Source: UBA1672 sp964587815 (GTDB lineage: Bacteria; Pseudomonadota; Alphaproteobacteria; Micavibrionales; Micavibrionaceae). Taken from it: DNA of 64,000 nucleotides. The notes below the pieces were generated by a model that was not told where the DNA came from, ran no database searches, and saw only the letters and a program-made list of their open reading frames with translations. Positions 16,706 to 26,270 of the stretch are shown piece by piece (positions within the stretch are counted from its first letter, which is position 1; the number at the start of each line of letters is the position of its first letter). The stretch lies in NCBI GenBank assembly GCA_964587815.1, contig CAZPMH010000003.1:1-64000 (forward strand). The letters run 5' to 3'. A program made the translations under genes and the position numbers.

Positions 16706-18607
16706 TTATGAAAGACCAAAATAAAACTTGGCTATAAGAATATAAGTAATCCAAATCACAAGAACAAGGGGGATACCCGAACGAACAAAGTCACGAAACT
16801 TATATTGCCCCGGCCCCATCACAAGCAGATTCGTCTGATAACCAATCGGCGACGCAAAAGAACAATTCGCCGCGAAAACGACAGTAACAGCGAAAATGTA
16901 AGAAAGGTCAAAATTCGCATTCGCCGTCTCAGGGGATATTTGCGACGCAATCGTCAAAGCAATCGGCGTAAAAAGAATAGCGCATGCATTATTCGTTAAA
17001 ATATTCGTAGTTATCGCGACAATGATAAACAATAAGCTCGCCAACATTAAAGGCGAATCAGAGAACGGCGCGCCCATAATCAAATTCGCGATAAAATCCG
17101 CTCCTCCCGTCGCCTGCAGAGCAACGCCTAAAGCCAACATAGAACCGACGAGTAAAAATATCTTACGATCAATCGCACGCGTTGCCTGGCGTATGTTCAA
17201 ACACCCTGTCCCGATCATAGCGGCTGCACCCGCAAATGCCGCTGCGGGAATTGTTACAAAACCAAGGGCCGCGCTGCCAATAGTTAAAAGAAAAATCACA
17301 ATGGCAATCGGCGCTTTACCGGGAACGGGCAAATCGGTTTTTGACCCTGATAAAACAATAAAGTCGGGGTTGCGTCGTAAATTATTGATGCGGCTTCTCT
17401 TGCCGGCGACCAACAAAACATCACCTGCCTCCAAACGAATGCGCCCCAAACGTCTGCGAACAACACGAGCCCGCCTTTGAATACCTAAAACAATCGCCCC
17501 AAAACGCTTATGAAAGCCAATATGATCAATCGACATATCAACCATACGGGATGCAGGCGTGATCATAATTTTAGCCATAACCCGTGTCTCTGCCTCCTCA
17601 ATCGCAGAACTATCCTCATCCTCATCCTGTTTGATATCTTCACCTTCAATAACCTTTGCTTCCTCATCAGAAAGCAAAAAGCCCGGATGCTTTGATAAAA
17701 GGGTGCTGAGTGCCTTTCGCGTTGCCGCGACAATCATGATATCACCACTATGAATGCGATGCCCCTCAAATGGCGGCAAAATCAAATGCCCCCCACGCTG
17801 GATCAACTTAACCGTCATATTCTCAAGGTCAGGAAAAACCCCATCCACACACTGTGCACCGAGCAGCTTACTATCCTCTGCAATATCCAGCTCGGCGACG
17901 AACTCTGTCTCAGTCCCTACCAACTCATCCTGAAGCGATTTACGATTAGGCAAGGTTCTCGGCAAAACGGCCATAATATAAACAAAACCAACTCCCGCAA
18001 GCATCACACCCGGAATAACGAAATCAAAAAACCCGAACGGCTCATACCCCAACTCCACCATCGTTGATGAAACAAGAAGGTTCGTTGATGAACCAACCAA
18101 AGTCGTCATACCGCCCAATATTGCAATAAAACTAAGCGGCATCATAATTCGACTGGCAGGCGCACCTGTTGGCTGCAACAAGGATTGAATAATCGGAATG
18201 GCAATAATCACAAGCGGCGTATTATTCATGAACGCACTTAAAAACATCACAAAAATCAAAATACTAATAACCGAAACCCAAGCCATTCGTGGATTCTTCG
18301 TTACAAATAAACTGGTCAAAAACCGCAACGAATCTGTGTGAATCATCGCCTGCCCCATCACAAGCAAGGCCAGAACCGCAATCAAAGACGGGTTCGCAAA
18401 CCCCGCCAAAATGTTTTTCGGGCTCAACAGGTCATTGCCGCTATCATCAGCAATATGAAAAATTTGCCCGTACAAAAGCAAAACGGTCATCAGAAAAACA
18501 CTAATGACCTCAAGCGGATACTTCTCACGTACAAATCCGTATATGGCAAAGGCTGTTAAGAACAGCATGAACCACATATGAATTACGTTATCGACAACAA
18601 TCGCCAT
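16706..18607 (-). CDS. SLC13/DASS-type permease with two RCK_C (TrkA-C) domains
   Basis: A 633-residue polytopic membrane protein. The N-terminal bundle has family motifs such as MNNTPLVIIAIPI (about 126-138). Two soluble TrkA-C domains follow (roughly 230-310 and 345-425, each with the GD(I/V)ll/mIVA pattern: SGDIMIVAATRK, AGDVLLVAGKRS). A second membrane bundle ends with NNACAILFTPIAL and ANCSFASPIGYQTNLLVMGPG. Such proteins are Na+-coupled dicarboxylate, sulfate or related anion transporters; the substrate cannot be told from sequence. Confidence 0.88.
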   Translation of the reverse strand: MAIVVDNVIHMWFMLFLTAFAIYGFVREKYPLEVISVFLMTVLLLYGQIFHIADDSGNDLLSPKNILAGFANPSLIAVLALLVMGQAMIHTDSLRFLTSLFVTKNPRMAWVSVISILIFVMFLSAFMNNTPLVIIAIPIIQSLLQPTGAPASRIMMPLSFIAILGGMTTLVGSSTNLLVSSTMVELGYEPFGFFDFVIPGVMLAGVGFVYIMAVLPRTLPNRKSLQDELVGTETEFVAELDIAEDSKLLGAQCVDGVFPDLENMTVKLIQRGGHLILPPFEGHRIHSGDIMIVAATRKALSTLLSKHPGFLLSDEEAKVIEGEDIKQDEDEDSSAIEEAETRVMAKIMITPASRMVDMSIDHIGFHKRFGAIVLGIQRRARVVRRRLGRIRLEAGDVLLVAGKRSRINNLRRNPDFIVLSGSKTDLPVPGKAPIAIVIFLLTIGSAALGFVTIPAAAFAGAAAMIGTGCLNIRQATRAIDRKIFLLVGSMLALGVALQATGGADFIANLIMGAPFSDSPLMLASLLFIIVAITTNILTNNACAILFTPIALTIASQISPETANANFDLSYIFAVTVVFAANCSFASPIGYQTNLLVMGPGQYKFRDFVRSGIPLVLVIWITYILIAKFYFGLS

Positions 18608-18764
18608 GAAAAATATCTCTTAAAACAAAATAAAATAAGAAAATCAGTTATGAACTGCACTACACACTAAGTTTTTATAAGTGATAGATGGTAAAGGATT
18701 TTCACAGGCTTTTGAACAGCTAATGTAAAATCAGGTCAAGACTCATGACTCTCACGCCTTACGA

Positions 18765-21005
18765 TCACTCTTCTACGTCACTACCGCCCAGGCTGAACCC
18801 TGATGTTTTGATCTCGCCCAAATTCTTGAACCCGACCCGCAGAAAAATCTCGGTCGAACTGTCACCCGACGCATCATCCGTAAGCGTACGCGCACTCGTA
18901 AGAGACCAATTCACACACTGCCCGGTATAATTTAAAGCAAGCTGCGCCGTTCTCAAGCCGGGCTCCTCTCCTAAGTCATGCCTTGCCGCCGCCCCGACTC
19001 GCCATTGGTCATTAATCTCATAAGAAACAGCGTTTGTAATCTGTTCACGTGTCGCGTCAATGTCCGTTCCCTCGAGCTCACTTGCATACAAATACTGTGA
19101 TGAAAGCTGGAAACGGTTTAAACGTGCCGTGGTAAAAATCTCGTGGCGACGAGAAGCCAAACTGTCATTATCAAGCTGGAAACGATAATCAAGCGAGTAG
19201 TTATTCTTATATCGCGCCTTAACCTGACCAACCACGTCAGAGCTCTCTTCATTCAACCCCGACCCTTCCGGGAATGGATTATCGTCATTATCAAAGCGAT
19301 AGCTTTGACCAACAAATAGCGACCCGTAACTGCCGTCATCACCGTGAAGCGATGCACGCCCACCATATGTCGCACGGGTTCTGTCCTCAATGGCATCAAT
19401 TCCAGGAAAGCGGCTTGGGTTAAACAAACTCAACGTATCAAGCTGCACGTCCAGACTATCTTCATTCGGAATATCGTCATCATCGGTGACATTCGGTGAT
19501 ATATTCAAAGAAGCAACAGGCTCTAAAATCAGCTGCGCATCGGAAATATTTTTAACCAAAGGATAGCGCACTTGCGTGTTGATGTAACCGAAGCTGCGAA
19601 ATTCAGAATTAGACGATCCTTCGGAAATTGAAGACGTTTCAAACGCGTCATTTGTATAGAAGAAATCAAGCTGCGAACGCACGTCAAAGTCGGTCACCAG
19701 CCCGAATGAGCTCACAAAATTTCTCTTCCAACCAAGCTCCGTATGCACACGGCTCACATCCTGCTCACCATTATCACGAAGTAACCCGAGATAAGAAACA
19801 GCAGCATCCCAACGTCCACCGACCAAGGGGATACTATCAGGCTCCCCTGTAAAGAAAGCTTCAATCTGCGGCAAAACAATCGGCTGATCTTCTTGACGTT
19901 CACCGACGCGCACATCTTGAAACAGCAAGGCCTGAGCAGAAAAATAATTTCGGCCTGAAAATCTTTCCGCGTAAATACGGTTTTCAAGAACATCCTCATC
20001 ACTTAAATCATATTGACGCAAATACTGGTCATCAGTCGCCGCATCAATATCAACACCAGCACGCCATTTGTTATTAATGTCCCACAAAGCCTCTGCTCCA
20101 AGATGCCCGCGGAACTCCTCTTTGATCTGCTGGTCAACGCCATCGACAAAATCAGGCCTGCTGGAATATGTTACACTGCTTCTGGCATTAAGTGACGCAT
20201 TGCTCCATCGCTGGCGCCACTCTGCCCCAAAAACAGGAGCCTCCTGCGTCAAAGCAGTAACACTTAAAGTTAAGTCTCGGTCAGGCGCAATACTCCAATA
20301 ATAGCTATTTTCCAAAAGAGCGCCAAGCTCACTGCTAAACCCTGCAGACGGGGTTAAAAATCCGCTCTTACGTTTTTCTGAGCCGTCAGGGTGCTCAAAA
20401 TAAGGCATGTAAAACACAGGCACGCCTTCCACTTCAAATCGTGCGTTCTGATAGCTGATCGTTTTATCATCCTTGTTGTGATAAACCTGCGATGCTCTAA
20501 TCTGCCACGTCGGCTCATCATCAGGGTTTTCTTCACACACTTCACAAGGAGTATAAAATGCGTCTTCCATAACTGTTTTGACGCCATCGCTGCGCCGCCC
20601 TTTTGCCGCGCCGAAACGTGATCCGTCTACAAGAAAAGAAGACAAACCTTCTACGAATCCATCTTTCAAAGAATCTGTAAATTCTGCCTTTTCTGCAAAC
20701 AGTTGATCCCCATTCACATCAACAAATTCAATGTTTCCCGTTGCTGTAACGGTATCGGATGAAAGATCATAAATGATTTTATCTGCGCGAACGATACGAC
20801 CTGCCTGCTTTAAAACAACATCTCCCGATGCTGTAACAGTTTGTGCCCCTTTATCATGCTCAAGACGATCTGCGTCCAGATCAACGGGGTCTTTTTCATT
20901 AACACTTTGTGCGTGGGCTATTGCGGGGAAGAAAAAAAAGAAAGAGACAAAAACAGCAAAACAGGAAAGCCAAGCTTTAGAATATTTTGAAGATGAATCT
21001 CTCAC
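18765..21005 (-). CDS. lptD: LPS-assembly protein LptD
   Basis: A 746-residue outer-membrane protein with a signal peptide (hydrophobic run to about 31, AHAQ). An N-terminal OstA-like domain (LDADRLEHDKGAQTVTASGDV..., about 42-125) is followed by the CEVCEENPDDEPTWQIRASQV and GVPVFYMPYFEHPD segments characteristic of LptD, then a long beta-barrel. It inserts LPS into the outer leaflet with LptE. The start is GTG 21005, because an in-frame stop lies six codons upstream. The usual surA-pdxA-rsmA neighbours are absent. Confidence 0.93.
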   Translation of the reverse strand: MRDSSSKYSKAWLSCFAVFVSFFFFFPAIAHAQSVNEKDPVDLDADRLEHDKGAQTVTASGDVVLKQAGRIVRADKIIYDLSSDTVTATGNIEFVDVNGDQLFAEKAEFTDSLKDGFVEGLSSFLVDGSRFGAAKGRRSDGVKTVMEDAFYTPCEVCEENPDDEPTWQIRASQVYHNKDDKTISYQNARFEVEGVPVFYMPYFEHPDGSEKRKSGFLTPSAGFSSELGALLENSYYWSIAPDRDLTLSVTALTQEAPVFGAEWRQRWSNASLNARSSVTYSSRPDFVDGVDQQIKEEFRGHLGAEALWDINNKWRAGVDIDAATDDQYLRQYDLSDEDVLENRIYAERFSGRNYFSAQALLFQDVRVGERQEDQPIVLPQIEAFFTGEPDSIPLVGGRWDAAVSYLGLLRDNGEQDVSRVHTELGWKRNFVSSFGLVTDFDVRSQLDFFYTNDAFETSSISEGSSNSEFRSFGYINTQVRYPLVKNISDAQLILEPVASLNISPNVTDDDDIPNEDSLDVQLDTLSLFNPSRFPGIDAIEDRTRATYGGRASLHGDDGSYGSLFVGQSYRFDNDDNPFPEGSGLNEESSDVVGQVKARYKNNYSLDYRFQLDNDSLASRRHEIFTTARLNRFQLSSQYLYASELEGTDIDATREQITNAVSYEINDQWRVGAAARHDLGEEPGLRTAQLALNYTGQCVNWSLTSARTLTDDASGDSSTEIFLRVGFKNLGEIKTSGFSLGGSDVEE

Positions 21006-21072
21006 AGCGAAAATCTTACGTCAGGAACACAAATGAATCATATAAGGCAAATGCTTATGCCTCAATGATACA

Positions 21073-22386
21073 CTAATTATCAAAAAATGCAGGCATTTCT
21101 TCACCAAAACCAACAACATTATCGTCACCGTAATCAGACGATTTCTGGTTGCGTTTTCTGTTGTTAGTTTTCGGCTTATGGTCTTTATTTTTATAATGAG
21201 CAGGTTTCTCCTCGCTTTTTGAAGAAGTCTCTTTTTTGCCTTTATCGCTTTGCTTTTTATTCGACTTTTCAGAGTCAATTTTGACTTCTTCAATATCCTC
21301 GCCAATACGCTTGCCAACAGCGGCCAACAACTTATCGTCGTTCTTGGTCACCAGCATCCACGCACGACCCGTTTGGCCGGCACGACCCGTTCTGCCGATA
21401 CGGTGAACATAATCATCAGGGTTCAGGGGAACATCGTAATTGAAAACATGGCTTATGCTGTCCACGTCAATCCCGCGCCCTGCAACATCACTACAAACTA
21501 ACAAGGTGACCTCGCCCTCTTTGAACTGGTCTAGCACCTCTTCGCGCGAAGCTTGCGCCATATCACCGTGCATGGGTCGTGCCTTGTATCCCTTATTTTT
21601 CAACCATTTTGAAAGACTGTCCACATCACGCTTACGATTACAGAAAATGAAGGCGGTCTCAACATTCTCTTTCTGAATAATCTTTTCTAGCGTTTCATTC
21701 TTGGCTTTGTAATGCGTATGCACCACAAATTGCTCAACCGTCGACGCAGTAGAGGCAGGCGGCGCAACAGCCACTTCACGCGGATTGCTTAAAAATTGTT
21801 TCGTCAAACGCTTAATTTCAGGTGCCATAGTCGCAGAAAACAGCAACGTCTGCCTGAGTGGCGGCAACAACGAACAAATCTTCTCAATATCGGGAATAAA
21901 ACCCATATCAAGCATTCGATCTGCCTCATCGATCACCAGAATTTTGATATCGGTAAGTAAAATTTTACCGCGTTCGAATAAGTCAATCAAACGCCCTGGC
22001 GTTGCGATCAAAACATCCGCACCACGTTCAAGAACTTTGATTTGCTCCGCCATATTTGTGCCACCAATAAGCAAAGCTTTAGACAAATTACAATTCTTAC
22101 CGTAAGTGTCAAAATTCTCTGCAATTTGGGTCGCCAACTCGCGCGTCGGAGAGAGAATAAGGGAACGTGGCATGCGAGCCTTCGCTCTGCCCCCATGTAA
22201 AATCTCAATCATAGGAAGGGTAAATCCGGCCGTTTTTCCGGTTCCTGTCTGCGCCAATCCAACAACATCGCGCGCCATCAGAACATGTGGTATGGCTTCT
22301 GCTTGAATAGGTGTCGGGCTTTCGTACCCGCAATCACGAATAGCCTCTAAAATAGGGTCACTTAGCCCCAAATCCTCAAATTTCAT
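21073..22386 (-). CDS. DEAD-box ATP-dependent RNA helicase (RhlE-like)
   Basis: 437 residues with all core motifs: the Q motif (YESPTPIQAEAIP), Walker A AQTGTGKTAGF, PTRELA, DEAD in VIDEADRMLDMG, SAT, the C-lobe IFCNRKRDVD, SDVAGRGIDVD and HRIGRTGRAG. About the last 70 residues are a charged Lys-rich tail, common in RhlE-type helicases of ribosome assembly or RNA decay. Upstream of lptD on the same strand; the 67 bp gap leaves operon membership open. Confidence 0.92.
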   Translation of the reverse strand: MKFEDLGLSDPILEAIRDCGYESPTPIQAEAIPHVLMARDVVGLAQTGTGKTAGFTLPMIEILHGGRAKARMPRSLILSPTRELATQIAENFDTYGKNCNLSKALLIGGTNMAEQIKVLERGADVLIATPGRLIDLFERGKILLTDIKILVIDEADRMLDMGFIPDIEKICSLLPPLRQTLLFSATMAPEIKRLTKQFLSNPREVAVAPPASTASTVEQFVVHTHYKAKNETLEKIIQKENVETAFIFCNRKRDVDSLSKWLKNKGYKARPMHGDMAQASREEVLDQFKEGEVTLLVCSDVAGRGIDVDSISHVFNYDVPLNPDDYVHRIGRTGRAGQTGRAWMLVTKNDDKLLAAVGKRIGEDIEEVKIDSEKSNKKQSDKGKKETSSKSEEKPAHYKNKDHKPKTNNRKRNQKSSDYGDDNVVGFGEEMPAFFDN

Positions 22387-22489
22387 AAATTCTTTTCATC
22401 TCATTATTTCTTTTCGCATTTAGAGCTAGTATAAAACACGAAGAAAAGCAAACAAAACACGCTTTTAAGCCGTTTTTAAACAAAAAAGA

Positions 22490-23458
22490 ATGACGAAACA
22501 CATGACCTTACGCGTTGCCATACAGATGGATCACATAAAAGATGTTAAAGTTGAAAAAGACAGCACGTTTGCTCTGGCAATTGAGGCACAAAAACGCGGA
22601 TATAAGCTTTATCATTATCTCGCCCCTGATTTGCGCCTTGAAAATGGCAAAGTCACCGCCAGAGCTCAAAAAATGAGCGTTAAGCGTGAACACGGCAACC
22701 ATTACGTGCTCGGCGAAGATGAAATCATAGATTTAAGTGATGATGTTGACATCGTTTTAATGCGCCAAGACCCGCCTTTCGACATGAGCTACATCACCGC
22801 CACCCATATTCTGGATCATATTAAAGGTACAACCTTAGTCACAAACGACCCAAGCGAGGTACGCAATGCACCTGAAAAATTATTGGTCACGCACTACCCC
22901 GACCTTGTGCCGGAAACATTAATAACATCAGACAGCAAGGCTATTTTAGAATTCTACAAAAAGCACAAGAACATCATCCTAAAGCCTTTATACGGAAATG
23001 GTGGTGAGCAGGTCTATCATGTAGGGGATGACACATCCAACCTGAGTACAATTCTGGAAATGTTCGCCGAATTTTATCGCGAGCCTATCATTGCACAAAA
23101 ATATATCGAAGAGGCCAAGCTTGGCGACAAACGAATTATCTTAATTGACGGAGAGCCGGCAGGCGCGGTGCTTCGTGTTCCCGCTCAAGGCGAGGCGCGC
23201 GCGAATTTTGATGCCGGCGGCTCAGGGCAAAAAACGACCCTGACCAAACGAGAGCAAGAAATCTGCGAACGCCTCAAACCTGTTCTGAAAGAACGTAATT
23301 TGGTTTTCACCGGAATTGATATTATCGGCGACTATCTCACCGAAATTAACGTCACCTCTCCCACAGGCATAATGCAAATCAACAAGCTTGATAACGTATG
23401 CTTAGAAGCGCAACTTTGGGATGTCTATGAAAAAAAATGGAAAGCCCTCACATCATGA
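22490..23458 (+). CDS. gshB: Glutathione synthetase
   Basis: A 322-residue ATP-grasp ligase joining gamma-glutamylcysteine and glycine. Family features: RVAIQMDHIKDVKVEKDSTFAL at the N-terminus, VLMRQDPPFDMSYI, TLVTNDPSEVRNAPEKL, KPLYGNGGEQVYHV, and a C-terminal EINVTSPTGIMQI that binds Mg-ATP. An alternative start at ATG 22502 is possible and closer to the usual N-terminus. Its stop overlaps the hisI start. Confidence 0.95.
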   Translation: MTKHMTLRVAIQMDHIKDVKVEKDSTFALAIEAQKRGYKLYHYLAPDLRLENGKVTARAQKMSVKREHGNHYVLGEDEIIDLSDDVDIVLMRQDPPFDMSYITATHILDHIKGTTLVTNDPSEVRNAPEKLLVTHYPDLVPETLITSDSKAILEFYKKHKNIILKPLYGNGGEQVYHVGDDTSNLSTILEMFAEFYREPIIAQKYIEEAKLGDKRIILIDGEPAGAVLRVPAQGEARANFDAGGSGQKTTLTKREQEICERLKPVLKERNLVFTGIDIIGDYLTEINVTSPTGIMQINKLDNVCLEAQLWDVYEKKWKALTS

Positions 23459-23850
23459 GCAGCAAAAAAGAAATCGAAGAAGGGCTTAACTTCACCCCCA
23501 AATATGATGCAAACGGCCTCATTCCCTGCATCACAGCAGATGCACAAACCAAAGACGTGTTAATGATGGCCTACATGAATGCAGAAGCATTACAAAAAAC
23601 CATCGAAACAGGTGAGGCGCATTACTGGTCACGCTCACGCCAAACATTGTGGCACAAAGGCGCGACCAGCGGCTTCAAGCAGACAGTCATTGAAATGCGT
23701 ACTGACTGTGACCAAGACTGCATCTTAATTTTCGTAAACGTCGATAAAGGTAAAACGCACGCCGAAGGCACATGCCATACAGGACGAGAAACATGTTTTT
23801 ACCGCAAGGTTGAAACAAAAGATAAACTATCTAAAACCGACAAATATTAA
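23455..23850 (+). CDS. hisI: Phosphoribosyl-AMP cyclohydrolase
   Basis: Histidine biosynthesis enzyme opening the adenine ring of PR-AMP. Motifs: DVLMMAYMNAEAL, GEAHYWSRSRQTLWHKGATSG, and the Zn ligands in RTDCDQDCILIFV and GTCHTGRETCFYR. ATG 23455 is preferred because it overlaps the gshB stop as ATGA; an upstream in-frame ATG at 23437 adds six residues. It is separate from hisE. It converges with the next gene, with the 3' ends overlapping by four bases. Confidence 0.95.
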   Translation: MSSKKEIEEGLNFTPKYDANGLIPCITADAQTKDVLMMAYMNAEALQKTIETGEAHYWSRSRQTLWHKGATSGFKQTVIEMRTDCDQDCILIFVNVDKGKTHAEGTCHTGRETCFYRKVETKDKLSKTDKY

Positions 23851-24302
23851 TGATGATGGTCGTGATGATGATCATCATGCGCATGAGCTGATGATTCAAC
23901 AGAGTGCTCTGTTTCAGAGGGCATATGCGCAAAACTGTAAATCGAAATATTAACCACAAAAAGAACCGTCGCAATTTTCAAGATTTTGCCGTTGTGACGC
24001 TTCTTCGAACCACATGGCGCGTGACCGCAACCTGTTGAAAGGCAATCAAGGCGCTTACTGTAAAGATGAATAGCCCAACCTGCCACCAGAATCAGACCGG
24101 ACGCAATGATGACAGGGACTTCCCAAACATGCATAACATCGTGCAAGCCATCCATCCATAAAGGAACCGCACCAATCGCCCCCATACCGACCAGAACAGT
24201 AGCAAGCGTAAACACGCTCGGCAGAACACAACAGAAGGCGTGGCTCAGCTCAGAAAAAATCGCGAAAGACGCGGCAATATTTTGAAGACGATTTGTTTGC
24301 AT
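23847..24302 (-). CDS. MerC-like small membrane protein with His-rich C-terminus
   Basis: 151 residues with three hydrophobic segments (about 23-47, 60-80, 107-125). A vicinal Cys24-Cys25 pair in SHAFCCVLPSV lies in the first helix. Three Cys sit in the loop (87, 92, 97), and the tail is HAHDDHHHDHHH. A CC pair in the first helix plus His-rich tail suggests a heavy-metal transport or sensing protein of MerC type; this is inference from composition. Family match is tentative. Confidence 0.65.
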   Translation of the reverse strand: MQTNRLQNIAASFAIFSELSHAFCCVLPSVFTLATVLVGMGAIGAVPLWMDGLHDVMHVWEVPVIIASGLILVAGWAIHLYSKRLDCLSTGCGHAPCGSKKRHNGKILKIATVLFVVNISIYSFAHMPSETEHSVESSAHAHDDHHHDHHH

Positions 24303-24353
24303 GAGTACAGATATAAGCTCACCTCAGACAAAAAGCAAACAAAAAATGATATA

Positions 24354-26192
24354 TTATAACAGCGCAACTTGGGGCTCTTCATCTGCCCCCGTACTTTTAA
24401 CTGCAGATGTAAGCGCGGCATCTGTAATATGGATTTCCGCTGACTTACGCCCTTGCCATTCATTGATTTTCATCTGTCCAACCACACTAATCGGTTTAGC
24501 CGCACCAGTCATCAACGCATCACCAAGCGGCGTATCCACCGCGCCGAAGGCCATCGCCTTAACATATGCGCCGCCCTCCCAATCACTCATCTGCACTGCA
24601 ACATGGCTCCCGCCGCGCACATCAACGCGACGTACACGAACATTTTCAAACAAAAATAACGGCTCAGGCTGTTCCTGCCCGAACGGTCCCATCTGATTCA
24701 GCAACATTTCCACCAGTTCAACGGTAACCCCACGCAAAGTTAAAACGCCATCTATGAGTGTCTCAACATTGATCTCTTCACCATCAAGCTGCTTCGTTAC
24801 ATGGTCATTTAAAAAATCTCTAAGCGCATCAACTTTCTCAGGCAAAACAGTAAAACCGCCAGCCATGGCGTGACCGCCCCCCTTTTCCAGCAAGCCTGCC
24901 TCACGCGCATCTATAAAAGCCTGTGCAATGTGCACACCCGCAACAGAACGCCCTGAGCCGCGCCCCTCTTCTCGGCCTGATAAATCATGCGTATATGTTA
25001 CAACACACGCGGGTTTTTCATATTTTTCTTTCAACCGTCCTGCAACCAAACCACTTAGCCCAGGATGCCAGTCCTTATGATCAACCAAAATTAAGGCATC
25101 ATCCTGCAGGCCATTGGCATCCACCATGGAAATCGCATGCGCCTCCATCTCCTTTTGAATATCTTTGCGCTTCTTATTGCAATCATCGAGCGTCCACGCA
25201 ATGTTCTTCGCCTCTTCAAAATTATCACTACAAAGCAATTTAGCGCCCAAATCTGCCTGATGTACGCGGCTGCCCGCATTAATCCGCGGCCCTAACGCAT
25301 AGCCACAATCAGACGGTGAAACTGGAAAGCCTTTACCCGCAACATCCATTAATGCCTTAATACCAATATTGGCACGCGCATGAGGTGTTGAAAGCCCGAC
25401 CTTTACAAACAAGCGATTAACACCTGTCAGCGGCACCATATCGCACACCGTACCAAGCGCCACGATATCAAGCCATGCCTTCAAATTCGGCTCGGCGATG
25501 TTGTTTTTAGAATAAAAACCACGCTCACGCAGACGATTGTTGATCGCGACACACGCCATAAACGTCACCCCAACCGCCGCTAGCATATCGAGATCAGACG
25601 TATCATCCTTGCGCTTTGGATTAATTACATGCCAACAATCGGGCAAATCCTCCTGCGCCTCGTGGTGATCCAGAATAATAATTTTCAAACCTAAAGCTGT
25701 ACCTGCCGCAACAACATCAAACGCCGTCGTGCCACAGTCCAGCATCATAACGACATCCGCGCCATTATCCTTAAGGCTCTTAAGCGCATCAATATTCGGC
25801 CCATACCCTTCTGTCAGTCGATCAGGAATATAAATCGGCGCATCACACCCCAGCGCTTTAAGAAAACGGCACAAAACCGCTGAAGACGTCGCACCGTCAA
25901 CGTCGAAGTCTCCGAAAATCGCAAAATTCTTGCCCTCTTCAACCGCGATCGCGACATCCTCCGCCATATCGCCCATCCCTTTCAAAGAAAACGGGTCAGG
26001 AAAGTTATTCTTCAAAGTCGGATTTAGAAACGCGTCGACATCATCGGCCTCAACACCGCGTTGAACAAGCAACCGCGCCACAACTTCGGGCACACTATGA
26101 CACTGAACAATCCGTTCAATTTTATCGAGAGGCGCGTCGCGTAAAATCCATCGCGCTTTGTTCAATGATTGAGACTCAAGACATTTATCCAT
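24354..26192 (-). CDS. recJ: Single-stranded-DNA-specific exonuclease RecJ
   Basis: About 612 residues from ATG 26192 (the frame extends to a TTG at 26210). DHH-family phosphoesterase motifs: IFGDFDVDGATSSA near residue 97, MMLDCGTTA, LDHHEAQEDLPDCW, and a C-terminal DHHA1 region with GRSVAGVHIAQAF, EKGGGHAMAGGF and the OB-like end. A 5'-3' ssDNA exonuclease in RecF-pathway recombination and mismatch repair. Downstream of glpX on the same strand, as in other alphaproteobacteria. Confidence 0.95.
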   Translation of the reverse strand: MDKCLESQSLNKARWILRDAPLDKIERIVQCHSVPEVVARLLVQRGVEADDVDAFLNPTLKNNFPDPFSLKGMGDMAEDVAIAVEEGKNFAIFGDFDVDGATSSAVLCRFLKALGCDAPIYIPDRLTEGYGPNIDALKSLKDNGADVVMMLDCGTTAFDVVAAGTALGLKIIILDHHEAQEDLPDCWHVINPKRKDDTSDLDMLAAVGVTFMACVAINNRLRERGFYSKNNIAEPNLKAWLDIVALGTVCDMVPLTGVNRLFVKVGLSTPHARANIGIKALMDVAGKGFPVSPSDCGYALGPRINAGSRVHQADLGAKLLCSDNFEEAKNIAWTLDDCNKKRKDIQKEMEAHAISMVDANGLQDDALILVDHKDWHPGLSGLVAGRLKEKYEKPACVVTYTHDLSGREEGRGSGRSVAGVHIAQAFIDAREAGLLEKGGGHAMAGGFTVLPEKVDALRDFLNDHVTKQLDGEEINVETLIDGVLTLRGVTVELVEMLLNQMGPFGQEQPEPLFLFENVRVRRVDVRGGSHVAVQMSDWEGGAYVKAMAFGAVDTPLGDALMTGAAKPISVVGQMKINEWQGRKSAEIHITDAALTSAVKSTGADEEPQVALL

Positions 26193-26270
26193 AGACAAAT
26201 ACTGCCGCAAAGCGCGCCACTATGAAAGGATAAAAGTATGAAAGACAGAATATAAAGAAATGCGAATTTA

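Noticed and set aside
16284..18559. Several plus-strand open frames opposite the transporter
   Set aside because: Low-complexity, basic translations antisense to a well-supported membrane transporter.
21250..22306. Several plus-strand open frames
   Set aside because: They are shadows opposite the DEAD-box helicase gene, which has all helicase motifs.
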